DNA of 64,000 nt, taken from contig JAIWNF010000040.1 in assembly GCA_025093555.1 (NCBI GenBank), positions 455,365 through 519,364 of the forward strand, given 5' to 3'. The translations under genes and the position numbers were made by a program. Below are positions 1-9,959 of the stretch, piece after piece. This DNA is from Circinella umbellata (Eukaryota; Mucoromycota; Mucoromycetes; Mucorales; Lichtheimiaceae). How positions within the stretch are numbered: position 1 is the first letter of the stretch; the number at the start of each line of letters is the position of its first letter. The notes beneath the pieces were generated by a model, which had not been told where the DNA came from, ran no database searches, and saw nothing but the letters and a program-made list of their open reading frames with translations.

Positions 1-2
1 AG

Positions 3-803
3 TTATATAAGAAAATTAGCGAGACAGATTGTTTAGGTATGGATGGTGGTTATAACTTGTTCATACAAAAGTTTAAAGATAATGCAACAGATGCTGGTTA
101 TGGTTTTTATGACCGAAATTTCTTATATCCTATAAGAAAAGAACCCGGACAAAAATTAACACTAAATGAGACACACTTCAATAATAAGTTTGGGTCATTC
201 CGTTCATCAATTGAAGCACAATTCTCTATGCTTGGCTCTAAGTTTGAACGATTTAATAACAATCGTGCAGCATTACAAATATCTGATATAAAATACTATA
301 ATATTCAGTTTCGCGTTGCATGCATTCTTACTAACATCTGGCGATTTGTAGATAAGTATGATATAGAGGTACAGCCACACCATAAGTTATGGTATGGAAA
401 AGGTTTCGAATTTCCAAGTAAGAAAAACAAACTCGACTTGGTATTTTCAAATGAGCAAAAGGTAAATACTGAGTATAACGAAATGGTTGAAATGCAACAG
501 AAGTTTTTACAGCTTAATATGAATCAGTCGATAGATATGGTTATTGATAGTGAGGAAGATGCTGATGACAATTTATCAAAACGAAGAAGAAAGGCCACAA
601 GAGGAGGACAAAGAAATAGACAGTATGATAACTCATATGAAATTGAGATAATTGTAGGGCATGTATATACTAACAACAAATATATATTTGAGGTTAAGTG
701 GGTTGGATACGATGCAATGGATAATAGCTGGTTAACAATTGATAAGTTTAATGATCGGGAAATGTTACATGAATATATGGCGCCACATGATATTCAGCTC
801 TAA
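3..803 (+). CDS. DDE transposase (PIF/Harbinger/DDE_4-like) with C-terminal chromodomain, 5' truncated by window
   Basis: The frame is open from the window edge; the first ATG is at 39 but the protein clearly starts upstream. The segment around MDGGY (39-53) fits a central catalytic-Asp region. The stretch FNNKFGSFRSSIEAQF, followed about 40 residues later by FRVACILTNIW, matches the C-terminal half of DDE_4/Harbinger transposases, where a Glu lies in an 'S.R..IE..F' context. A basic patch (KRRRKATRGGQR) leads into a chromodomain of about 50 residues containing YEIEIIVGH, FEVKWVGY and NSWL, the aromatic-cage type that binds methylated histone tails. The stop is nine bases from the stop of the convergent rep gene, suggesting both belong to one element. 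The first catalytic Asp lies outside the window, so activity cannot be judged. The family call is from motif recognition; the chromodomain is the firmer half. Confidence 0.75.
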   Translation, partial: LYKKISETDCLGMDGGYNLFIQKFKDNATDAGYGFYDRNFLYPIRKEPGQKLTLNETHFNNKFGSFRSSIEAQFSMLGSKFERFNNNRAALQISDIKYYNIQFRVACILTNIWRFVDKYDIEVQPHHKLWYGKGFEFPSKKNKLDLVFSNEQKVNTEYNEMVEMQQKFLQLNMNQSIDMVIDSEEDADDNLSKRRRKATRGGQRNRQYDNSYEIEIIVGHVYTNNKYIFEVKWVGYDAMDNSWLTIDKFNDREMLHEYMAPHDIQL

Positions 804-812
804 ATTATTTTC

Positions 813-2912
813 TTACTTATTTTGCTTATTGAAAAACCTCATATTAAAACCAATTGTATCAACCTTTTGTTTATTAGCCCAACTATATTCATGCTTTACA
901 TATTCATTAGTTATACTTATGCTTGGTTTTGTATCCACTATTTCTTTTTTTATCTCAGACTCTTTTGTTACATCTTTATCACCTATTATGACCTGTTTGA
1001 TAGCCTTTTGCCTTTTAAAATAGTCTTTAGGCTGTATTTCTTCTATGATTTGCTTATTCTTTCGTTTATTTTTATTACGTCTTCTTTTCTTTTTATGCTT
1101 TGGTATATTACTTTGTATGCTACAGTCACTGCTTTGTTCTGATTCAGATGTACTGACATCTATATATTTATGTTTCTCTGTATCCTCTGGTGGATTGTCC
1201 CAATTTATGTCTTCAGTTATTAGCTCGTCACACTTTGTTTCATTTAGTACATCTTCCCAGTTTCTACAATCTGTTGGTGCTAGTGACTTCACAGTTGACC
1301 ATCCTCTATTAGTTTGCTTCGGCGGGTCATATTGTTTACTGTCCTGTATATTATGATTATTATACTTTTCCTCTTGTTTTTTCATATATTCTTCTGAATC
1401 AGCTAGTTCCTGAAGCTCTTCTGCTCTTTTATCCATTGGTGTATATTTTTTCACACCATCTTGACCACTATTCTTAGCATATCGTATAAATGTATGCTGA
1501 TCTTGGTATTCATTTTCATATTCATTTTTAAATAGATCCTCATACATATCCATGTTTTCATAATATATAAATTTCTCTTCATAATCCTTTACATTCATTG
1601 TATATGGATTCCATATAATATGTCCTTTACGGTTTTTATCAACATATATTATATATAAACGGTTTAAAGTTGGTTCTAGCTCATATATTGATTTATTCTT
1701 ATATAACATATGAGGCATATAATTACTATTCAATATTATTGGCATATTCTTTTTTTTAGTAATTGACTTAGTAAATTTACCATTTAGTTTTAATCGTGTT
1801 CCTTCTAACATTTGGTTTAGAAATGTTAGTTTGAAATCAGAACCTGTTTCTTCATTATACATGAAGTCATAATCATCATCCTTATAATCTGACCAATCAT
1901 TTTCTTTATTCATCAGATATGCTCGATGACCACCTTGTTCTATCAAATCTATGTTATATGTCTTTCCAACATTAGATGGACCTACTATCCAGTATTGTGG
2001 TATCTTATTTTTCCCACCAAACATCGTTTCAATACCAAACATGGACCACATATATAATTTATTTCCAGGATTATTTTCCATTTGGGTATCATGGAAGTAG
2101 CTATTTAGATTTGATTTTACTGTGTCATATTTCCATAATAATTCTGGATACATCTGTGTTGCTTTGGTCATTGTTATTGTTTTATTTATTAAATTATAAC
2201 CAAGAAGTTGTTGGTGCATTTTTCTGGTCTTAATTTCATAATTTGGGTCCATGTTATAAGCAATATAATCCTTTCCTTTCATACAATAACTAATTGACTT
2301 TTGTGGGTTACCACCTGGTTTAATGTTTGGAGTAACACCATCGATAGTAAAAAATTTACGCGCTGTTTTAGTATCAAATCGTTCATCTAATTGTATCCAT
2401 ATATGCACATGTTTTTCCCCAGTTTCTGGTGCAATTTCATCACATGCAATTGCCTTTTCAATTCGGTAACCAATACATTCATGCTTTGTAAACCATTCCA
2501 TTACCTGTTCTTTCGTTAAATGGAAATCCTTACAAATATATGTGAATAGTCCCTTAGTATTTTGAAACCGGAATTCTTTATCACCCTGTGAGGTAGCCGC
2601 ACTGGAAGTGTTACCATCTAACATTGCATCGGAAAAATGAGGATTTAAGGATTTGAGGAATCTCACAAATGATCGAATTCTTCCAATGATGTTATTGCGT
2701 GATGCATCCTTCGTTGTCTTATCTACTTTAGCCTTCTTAAGGTCCTTTTCAAGTTCTGACCTTAATTGTGTAACAAGAAGATCAGACTCAATATGCTGAT
2801 GATTTTCAGCAAGATGTTTTGCTCTTTCAATCAAGAGCGTCAATGTTATTCCTAAAATAGGAACAAATTCAGCCATAATGGTAATAAATGTGAGCAAATT
2901 GATTTGGTCCAT
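813..2912 (-). CDS. CRESS-DNA-type Rep: HUH endonuclease plus SF3 helicase, 699 aa
   Basis: One intact frame. I take the ATG at 2912 because the 34 codons upstream open only with TTG. About 115 N-terminal residues are family-atypical and partly coiled-coil. Then come rolling-circle motif I (LFTYI, residues 122-126), motif II HVHIW (168-172) and motif III YCMK (209-212, nicking Tyr209). A superfamily-3 helicase follows, with Walker A GPSNVGKT (311-318), an acidic Walker B region (YDFMYNEE) and motif C (MPIILNSN, 390-397). This order and these motifs are those of Rep proteins of circular ssDNA viruses, plasmids and their genomic relatives, which nick and unwind DNA for rolling-circle replication. 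The C-terminal ~200 residues are acidic, then strongly basic (KHKKKRRRNKNKRKNK), probably a nuclear localisation signal. The frame has no stop over 2.1 kb, unlike the relics nearby. It converges on the transposase gene. Whether it is an element gene or a domesticated viral gene is inference. Confidence 0.88.
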   Translation of the reverse strand: MDQINLLTFITIMAEFVPILGITLTLLIERAKHLAENHQHIESDLLVTQLRSELEKDLKKAKVDKTTKDASRNNIIGRIRSFVRFLKSLNPHFSDAMLDGNTSSAATSQGDKEFRFQNTKGLFTYICKDFHLTKEQVMEWFTKHECIGYRIEKAIACDEIAPETGEKHVHIWIQLDERFDTKTARKFFTIDGVTPNIKPGGNPQKSISYCMKGKDYIAYNMDPNYEIKTRKMHQQLLGYNLINKTITMTKATQMYPELLWKYDTVKSNLNSYFHDTQMENNPGNKLYMWSMFGIETMFGGKNKIPQYWIVGPSNVGKTYNIDLIEQGGHRAYLMNKENDWSDYKDDDYDFMYNEETGSDFKLTFLNQMLEGTRLKLNGKFTKSITKKKNMPIILNSNYMPHMLYKNKSIYELEPTLNRLYIIYVDKNRKGHIIWNPYTMNVKDYEEKFIYYENMDMYEDLFKNEYENEYQDQHTFIRYAKNSGQDGVKKYTPMDKRAEELQELADSEEYMKKQEEKYNNHNIQDSKQYDPPKQTNRGWSTVKSLAPTDCRNWEDVLNETKCDELITEDINWDNPPEDTEKHKYIDVSTSESEQSSDCSIQSNIPKHKKKRRRNKNKRKNKQIIEEIQPKDYFKRQKAIKQVIIGDKDVTKESEIKKEIVDTKPSISITNEYVKHEYSWANKQKVDTIGFNMRFFNKQNK

Positions 2913-3046
2913 ATTGTGTTGATAGTGTTGTGTATGTGTAGTATTAAAAAATATAACAAATAAATTTGACTTTATATTTTGAGAAGTTATTTTATATAAT
3001 AAAATAAAATTCAATTTTTATTTTCAAAATTTTTAAAAGTATGCAT

Positions 3047-3114
3047 GCCAAGACATTCATACATAAATTAATTTAATAAAAATTAATTTGGCTATACCGT
3101 TTTGCCTTGGCTAT
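3047..3114. promoter_or_regulatory. Candidate Rep origin: AT hairpin and iteron-like repeats
   Basis: Upstream of rep lies a perfect 10-bp stem (AAATTAATTT at 3065-3074 and again at 3080-3089, self-complementary) around a 5-nt AATAA loop. TTGGCTAT occurs at 3088-3095 and 3107-3114 in direct orientation. GCCAAG (3047-3052) is matched by CTTGGC (3106-3111), bracketing the hairpin. CRESS replicons carry a nicked stem-loop next to iterons that bind Rep, so the layout is suggestive. The loop is not the canonical nonanucleotide, and AT-rich DNA makes chance palindromes common. Confidence 0.35.
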
Positions 3115-3289
3115 CCATCCGACTAGTGCCAATAGATCAGAGCATAATCACTATAACCTTGACTGGTCCCCTACTCAGGTATATAACTTTATTTTTGTTT
3201 ATAATCTATGATCAAATTGAAACATGCATTATTAATAATGTATCAATCTTAGTGGAGAAAAATCAAGCAGTGCTTCAAGTAATCGAAAG

Positions 3290-3856
3290 AATGAAAATCG
3301 GTCAGTTTCTGGGGTCACCCTATTAGTACGTAAAGAAATGGGGACAAAGCTGATATTCTTATCAAATACTTGGATGATGATTTTGGCGTTGGAAAAGCTA
3401 ATTTGAGTGGGGGGGCTACCTCGACGAGGTATGTCAGTGAAGCTAGCATTAAACTCCTTAAAACTATAAAAGATGTCTTCTGGAATCTCTTAAAAATGTC
3501 GAACGACAGTGCTCAAGAAATCTGTATTCTAGGATTCATCATAAATGGTAATAGCTTTTTTTATGGAATCGAAGGTCATGAAAATTGGATCCAATTTTTT
3601 TTATGTATTATATTTTTTATCATAAGGCACAGAATTGACAGTGAAGCTAGTAGATATTCCATCAGGGAATGCTTGTAGGTTATACACATTGGGTCCTAAG
3701 GCTTTTCCATGTACTGCTGCCACCTTTTACAAGTATTTTATACCATTGATTACAGTAGTTTGGCAATGTAAAAGTTTGTTGAAACAGATGCTGCAAAATT
3801 TGAATGATGAGAATGTTCTTTTTGTTCCAACTATTGAAAACCCTGCACCAAAATAA
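3290..3856 (+). pseudogene. Decayed gene fragment, unknown fungal family
   Basis: Two overlapping frames give protein-like sequence: DDDFGVGKANLSGGATSTRY, followed by SIKLLKTIKDVFWNLLKMSN and a strand-like region at 3370-3600, then VKLVDIPSGNACRL onward at 3635-3856. The switch of frame near 3600-3640, next to T-runs, and the absence of a convincing start point to a degenerate copy. The pattern 'RYV.E.SIKLLKTIKDVF' resembles a multi-copy hypothetical family I associate with Mucorales genomes, but I cannot assign a function. It lies just beyond the Rep element's upstream region and might be the locus into which that element inserted. Confidence 0.4.
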
Positions 3857-3974
3857 ACTATACCACCCTGTATCCATTCACCAAAAAAACGAGAAGTATC
3901 TACTACTACTACCACGACTACCACTACTTCATAATGGAACTCATATATACCTTTTCTATATCATCAATTTGTAT

Positions 3975-4795
3975 TAAGGTGCATTCTGACTTAAACCGTC
4001 AAAATATGGGGTGGAATAAGAATTGACAAAAAATTGTCATAAATGCAGCTATGAACTTTTTGAGCCGTAATATATGTTAACTTGGGTATTCTGAAGAGAT
4101 GTTACGGAACAGTTTTTAGAGAAGATTATTTCCCTTTGAGATTTGTCGCTTCAAAGTTTTGTCAAAATATGGTATTTTACTAAGTAATGCCAATATTTCG
4201 AGAAAGAGATAAGCAGTGTGTAACCTATAAAAGTGGATGGTTTATAGTTACACAAGGTTCATACTCTAGATTATATGTAGCTCCTATCTATTTTTCTTCA
4301 CTCAATAAAAAACAAATAGATATAAGAACAACAATAAAACTCGAAAAATAGTTGTTTTTAAATATTCATTGCATGTAAATACTATCATCTATACCAAAAA
4401 AGATTCCAATCTTTTCCAGGCTCTTGTTGAATAGCAACCAAGTAAAGTTATAAGCCCATCCACCATTTTTAATAAAAAGAAATAGAACCAGGTTCTGACA
4501 GAAAATATTGGGGAAATACCAGAAATATCAAACGGTACTATGAAACCAAGCAACAGGAAAAAGGAAAAAGAGTAGGGAAATTACTGCATATTTCTCAACA
4601 TTATACACACATGCACTATCATCTCTTTTTATCCTATTTTTTATAAAATATATAATAAATTTCTATAGTATTTCACAGACTTATCTATGGCCAGCATAAT
4701 TTTGATAGTCTCATTGGTGGCAATATGATTACCCGTCGGGTGTTTAAAATATCTCAATTTTCGAAAAATGATGGTTTAAGTCAGGATGCACCTTA
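3975..4795. mobile_element. TIR element (~820 bp), non-autonomous
   Basis: The left end reads AGGTGCATTCTGACTTAAAC after a TA, and the right end is its inverted complement (GTTTAAGTCAGGATGCACCT then TA), with about one mismatch in the first 20 bases. TA flanks at both ends fit a Tc1/mariner/pogo-type target duplication. No coding frame of note is inside, so it is probably a MITE or deleted derivative. The superfamily is an inference from the TA duplication only. Confidence 0.6.
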
Positions 4796-6837
4796 TTTTT
4801 ACTTAAATCTTGTTTACATATTTACCTCGCGAATATATTTTATGTTATTGACACAGTTTTTTCTATAATTATTCCATAGAAAACCTTGATCATCGTTATT
4901 ATGGATAGTGCTAAATTATTTCAATACATGAGGTTAAGCATTTATTTTTAGGTACTACAAAAATTCATTACTCGATCTAATAAGGTATCTTTAGATGACT
5001 TTTATTTTTCATGCTGTTAGTATGGCGAGCAAGCCATATAGCATAGCAGATAAGTATATGGATTACAAATGTGCACGAACTCGAAGAATCATAGTATATG
5101 TTCAATGAGAAATATGAAAAATCAAATAAATGTACCATATGGATCATAACCTATAAAAAAGATAATATTGTGGGTTACATGTGTTCAAAATGTACAAAAA
5201 AAAAGATTATATTATATTATATTATATTATATATAGAGTGAGAATTATTATTTATTTGAGACTAATGTTCTTGATATCATCATTCATAAAAGAATATTGT
5301 AGATGATGGGGGTAACGATTCATTGGTATCTATATAAATTAAAGAATTCAGCAAGTTTATAAGCAAACCTTCAATAAAAAGAGTTCTGACACTTATACAT
5401 ATTGATAATTAAAGCACCTTCGTGACCAATCACTGCACCTGATAAATTAGTGCCATAAAAAAATGTGTTCAAGATTTTCGAGAACCACCCGAGACACATA
5501 AGATAAACAACCATGATTTCTCTCATCCAAACCATTATTTTTCTTTTTTAGTATTATCTTATATAATGGTGGATTATCCATCTGAACACTTGGCTATTTA
5601 CTACTAGTCACATAATTTTCATTATACGTAAGCAAAATATCATAGCTTTATTCAAACCACTAAAAGGGATAAACGTAGCACATTGATCAAGTCGATAAAG
5701 TCGAAGACGAAAATAACTAGGACTAAATATTTGATTTAAGGAATTGGTATTGACAGCAATATATTCAATATTGTTAGGGAATTCATTATAGGGATGACAA
5801 TGAGACTACAATACAGGTGAATCCGTCATATACCATGTATAAACTAAGAGCTTTTTTAATAGAATGAGTCTCAAATAATACACCTGTTGTGATAATAGAG
5901 AGCTAGACAGAACGAAATTTATACTTACTAGAGTACCAAAGTCGCTTTTTTTTCTAAATTCATCTATAATGCATAGGGCTTCATCCGCTGTAAAAATTAC
6001 TAACAGATATTAAAAGTTATTAACAAAACTAACTATACATATACATCTTTTTTTTTGTTGTCATGAAAAAAGAACGTACAATACACTGATATCAAACATG
6101 GGTGATGATTGTATTAAAAAAACTCCCCGCATGACCTTGATCTATAGTCTCTCCACATTATATACATCCAGCCAAGTCCAATCGAACAATGGTATATTGC
6201 GTCTGTGATCAGTTCAATAACAGAGTAAGTAAAATGCATTCTTGCACGAAATAATGTTAGTTTAATAAAAATTACACTAATTACTGTAATCATTATCATA
6301 TTCGTTTACCAAGTTGCGAGCATATGCCAATGATAGAGTCATGCGTATAAATATATGCAGCCAGGTTGTTACTTGATTTTTTAGATAGCCTTGCATAATC
6401 ATTATAATACACATTCTGTTATATGCATAACTTACCAAGCTCCTCTTTTGACTATTTGAAAGAGAAAAAATAAATATACCAAACCCAAATGATAATCGCA
6501 AAAGGACACAAGTCCCACACTAATTCTATCAGATAAATCTAAAAGATTAGAACAAGGGTTTGACAATAAAGTCGTAGCTGTCTAATAATTGTTTGAATAA
6601 ATTGCAAACTGCTACTTTGGAAAGTTGCTAAGTCTACTCGAACAACGGATCCATCAATATACTCTGTCGATCTCGCAAGTTTCTACTACACTTTCAAGAT
6701 GAAGCCTACACACTGTGAGCGAACTCGCAGATGCAGCTTTATCTCGTAATGCAGCGTACCCTATGAGGCTCCTGGTATACCAAATTGTCATCCTTTGAAT
6801 GTAAGAATTTGAAGATTCTGAGAGCTCGGGTGTCACT
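4796..6837. other. AT-rich intergenic DNA without recognisable genes
   Basis: About 2 kb with short random frames only, T- and A-runs, and a short ATATT-type repeat near 5210-5232. I see no tRNA, coding relic or paired terminal repeats here. It may hold old, fully decayed insertions. Confidence 0.5.
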
Positions 6838-7746
6838 AAAAAAGGTGTACAATCAAAAAGTTGTACTTTTTAAAAGAGCGACATAACAAACAGAGTCAAT
6901 GTATGAATAGCAAAAAAAAAAGTACCTTTTTTTATCTCTTTCCTATAACACTCGAACCTCAATTATCTATAAGATTACACAAATTATGTAACAGATCCTA
7001 TCAGTGTCAGGAAGTGGTAGTGTGGATACTGAGTTCGACAACGAAAAGAAAAAGTAATATTCAATCCATCCAAAACACAACCTACGGAACAACTTGTTAT
7101 CATAAAGCTAGATGGAATTTTTTTGGCCTCGCTGTCAACTATAAAACTACATGAAGATATCTTCACAGAAACATCTTACTCTAGAAGCTATTCTACATTA
7201 TTTTTGAGGCAATTGGTATATACGAGTGTCATAGAAATTTATAAAATACAAATTAGATAGGAATATAATATACTAAATAGCACCAAATGTTATAAAACAA
7301 AAAGATAAAAACTAATCAAAAAGATTTACAGCCAAGGCTCTGTAATAATCAATATAACTCTAAAATTAGAAAAAGGTCACTATAAAAATCGGCAATATTT
7401 TATTAAATATAAAAGCTACGTAGTAGATTATAAAGTACAATGTATGATTTTATGTTTGGTATAAAAATAACTGATTTGGTTTCTGTTTTTGTTATATTAC
7501 AAAAATCACATAACACTATTTTTCATTATATGAAAGATAAATACGTAATATTTCTTTTGAATAACTTTTATAGAATTATTACTATTTGATTCAGTAAATA
7601 TTTGGTTTTGAAAAATTATTTTGAGATATTGTGTGGAAAGATCCATCAGGTCTACGATGAAGCCATAGAACCCAATTGTACACCTTTTTTATGACTAGAA
7701 TTGCGGAACTTCAAAAAGTACACCTTTTTGATTGTACACTTTTTTT
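6838..7746. mobile_element. TIR element with GTACACC-type subterminal repeats (~0.9 kb)
   Basis: The left end (6838-6873) contains AAAAAGGTGTACAATCAAAA followed by a TTGTACTTTTT block. The right end (7710-7746) is its imperfect inverted complement over about 35 bp. The right end adds another ATTGTACACC unit near 7676, giving three spaced copies of the motif. The same right-end arrangement recurs at 46145-46250. Internal frames are short and unassigned. I infer a non-autonomous DNA transposon; no clear target duplication is visible. Confidence 0.55.
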
Positions 7747-7929
7747 CGTGGTTTTGCATAAACAACATATAATAAGATATTTAAAAAAACTAACGCTTAT
7801 GTTTTGTTTCGTTTTATTTTGGCAGTATGATGAGGAATATAAATTAACTACTTATTCACCTTATTGAAATTATATGCCAAATTAAAAATAACTGTGTTGT
7901 ACATGTATATTATATATCTATATCATAGA

Positions 7930-9010
7930 AAGAATAATTACAACAGGATTAGAATAAAAATTATAAATAATGCGAAAGTTGATTATAAATTACTATTCAT
8001 TTTCCAAGAGAAAAAAAGTAAAAATAACATAAGTGTTAGTAGAAAAAAAAAGCCATACAATACAACTATTATCAGAAAAGAGAAAAGATCAAGTAAAGAT
8101 ATAATACAAAATGTGTATTTTAAGATAAGCTATTTTCAAATCATATTCAGAACCGTAACAATGTATAAGTCAAAGTAGTACATATATATATTGTGTGTTT
8201 GTTATTTATGGTGGTTTCGTTAACCAAAAGTGCTACGTACGTACATACTTATTTAGGTAAAGAGGATTTAAGTAAACGATTCTCATTATTATAGCTTCCT
8301 GATAAACAAGAATAATATGTTGAGCTATACACATATATGATTTTCCTATTATGAAAACCTTGTATCGAATTATCAAGTACCAAAAGTTTTTAAAAGAAAG
8401 TACCAGTACATGTTTAAGGCCCTTTTTATGATCTATAGTGCGGTAATTTTAAAACATAGACAGGATAGTAAGGCAGGATCAATGACACGACTCCAGTATG
8501 GCACTACTTTTGGTTACTGTCAATATGTATTTTATCTTTAAGACACTTACAGTATTTTTGATTCAGCAGTGTTTCCCTAAAAACGATTTCACATACAGCT
8601 GTGTAATATCACAGTCAATCACTAAAAGCGGCCCTAGTGATAAGCTACGTGAAATTTTTAGTATATGCATTTATCAAATAAAGGCTGGATTCGGTTCACT
8701 AACTATTGTTTGCTTTTATGCATAAAAATATTTACTTTTCAATTTACAAACACGTCAAGAATTGTTTCGCCACTATATAATCAAGATCTATATTAAGAAC
8801 TTGTTGAATTCAATATTATGAAGAAGCACAACAAACATTCTGCCACAGCTAACTACATAATAGAGAAAGAGCTTCTGCTGGTCATTAGTTTATTCTATGG
8901 CTACCTTATTATATGGAAGGTTTCGGTAACTTATGTTAATGAGAATGATTCTTTTTTACAAGAATTCCTACTTCTTTCTTCAATAGATCACTTTGAAACC
9001 TTTGATACAT
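7930..9010. repeat. Dispersed repeat unit (~1.1 kb)
   Basis: The left half is related to 51115-51720: shared blocks include TTTAAGATAAGCTATTTTCA, the TATGTGTGTTTG-like stretch and a TTTTGGTT.CTGTCA end. The right half is related to 11040-11470: shared blocks include CATAGTCAATCA-like, ACTTGTTGAATT, GGTTTC and AGAAAATAGA-like stretches. The copies are diverged and in the same orientation. The two partial copies imply an older composite unit; its class is unknown. Confidence 0.55.
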
Positions 9011-9076
9011 AAAAATAAGAAAGTTATTTTGATTAAAAAGAACTATTTACACTACTACATTTAAGAAAAAATGTTT

Positions 9077-9640
9077 TTATTTATAAAATGAATAATTATA
9101 TCGGTTGAGGATGTAAATTATGGCATTCGGGAACCGGGCATAGATGATTTGTTCGGTATTGGGATTTATGAGCCGAGGGCGAGCATGAAGAAGAAATATT
9201 TCGGTCAGTTGGTTGAAAGAAATGTTTTGGAAAAAGGTTCGTAATGAGTGCGTGAGTCGGGGTGAATGGCGGTGATGGTAGAGATCCAAATGAATGATTT
9301 GTAAGTGACGTAGCTCAGCTAAAGCAGCCAAAATTACCTCTGTTATATGCTGTTCCCAGTATACAACACGTAGTTATCGGCATTGGGAAATGAGAGAAGC
9401 AAGAACGTTTATTACATTAATGTTTTGACGCCAGTTTCTTGATCTACCCCAAGGTACACGTATGTGGAGGAATTGGAGGGTGTTGGCGACGTAGAAAGAT
9501 ATTCCATTTAAGTCGTTTATGCTGATTGAAGGTGCCTGGGGAGGAGTGTGTATATCGTAGTCGAGCGAGAGCATTTGGATGGGATGGTGTGTTTGATGAT
9601 GGAGGTGGGGGAGTCAAGTTATAATATTTTCAGCTACGTA
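9077..9640 (-). pseudogene. F-box/LRR-like gene relic
   Basis: On the minus strand one frame continues from about 9574 to 9077, broken by a single in-frame stop at 9374-9376. It encodes leucine-rich segments such as LAELRHLQIIHLDLYHHRH and a C-terminal ARPRLINPNTEQIIYARFP. The spacing and 'L..L..L.L' periodicity resemble the C-terminal LRR part of the F-box proteins abundant in Mucoromycota. No F-box or start is present, and sequence above 9574 continues in another frame, so this is a 5'-deleted relic. Family assignment is tentative. Confidence 0.4.
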
Positions 9641-9959
9641 CAAAGAATAGTTGGTATAAATAATGAAAAAATGTACAAGAAAAACAGTGCTTCGAGATTC
9701 ATTAGAAGCAATTGCTCAAAATCAATAATTTCATATTACAAGTATTAACAAGATATAAATTCATGGTTTTTCTTAAATATCAAGTGTAACAAAATAGATC
9801 AGCCAACACCACCACCAGCAGCATCCACAAAAATACATTACACCACTTTACGAGTAAAAAAAAAAAAAAATTCATAATAACATTTTATTCATTATAATAA
9901 ACAATAAGCCTTCTCTTAGTTCTCAAGAAATAATAACATAACTTGATTAACGAGAATAA

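Noticed and set aside
2913..3014. Upstream extension of the Rep frame by 34 codons
   Set aside because: It can begin only at a TTG codon, its sequence is AT-biased and unlike protein, and an ATG at 2912 is available.
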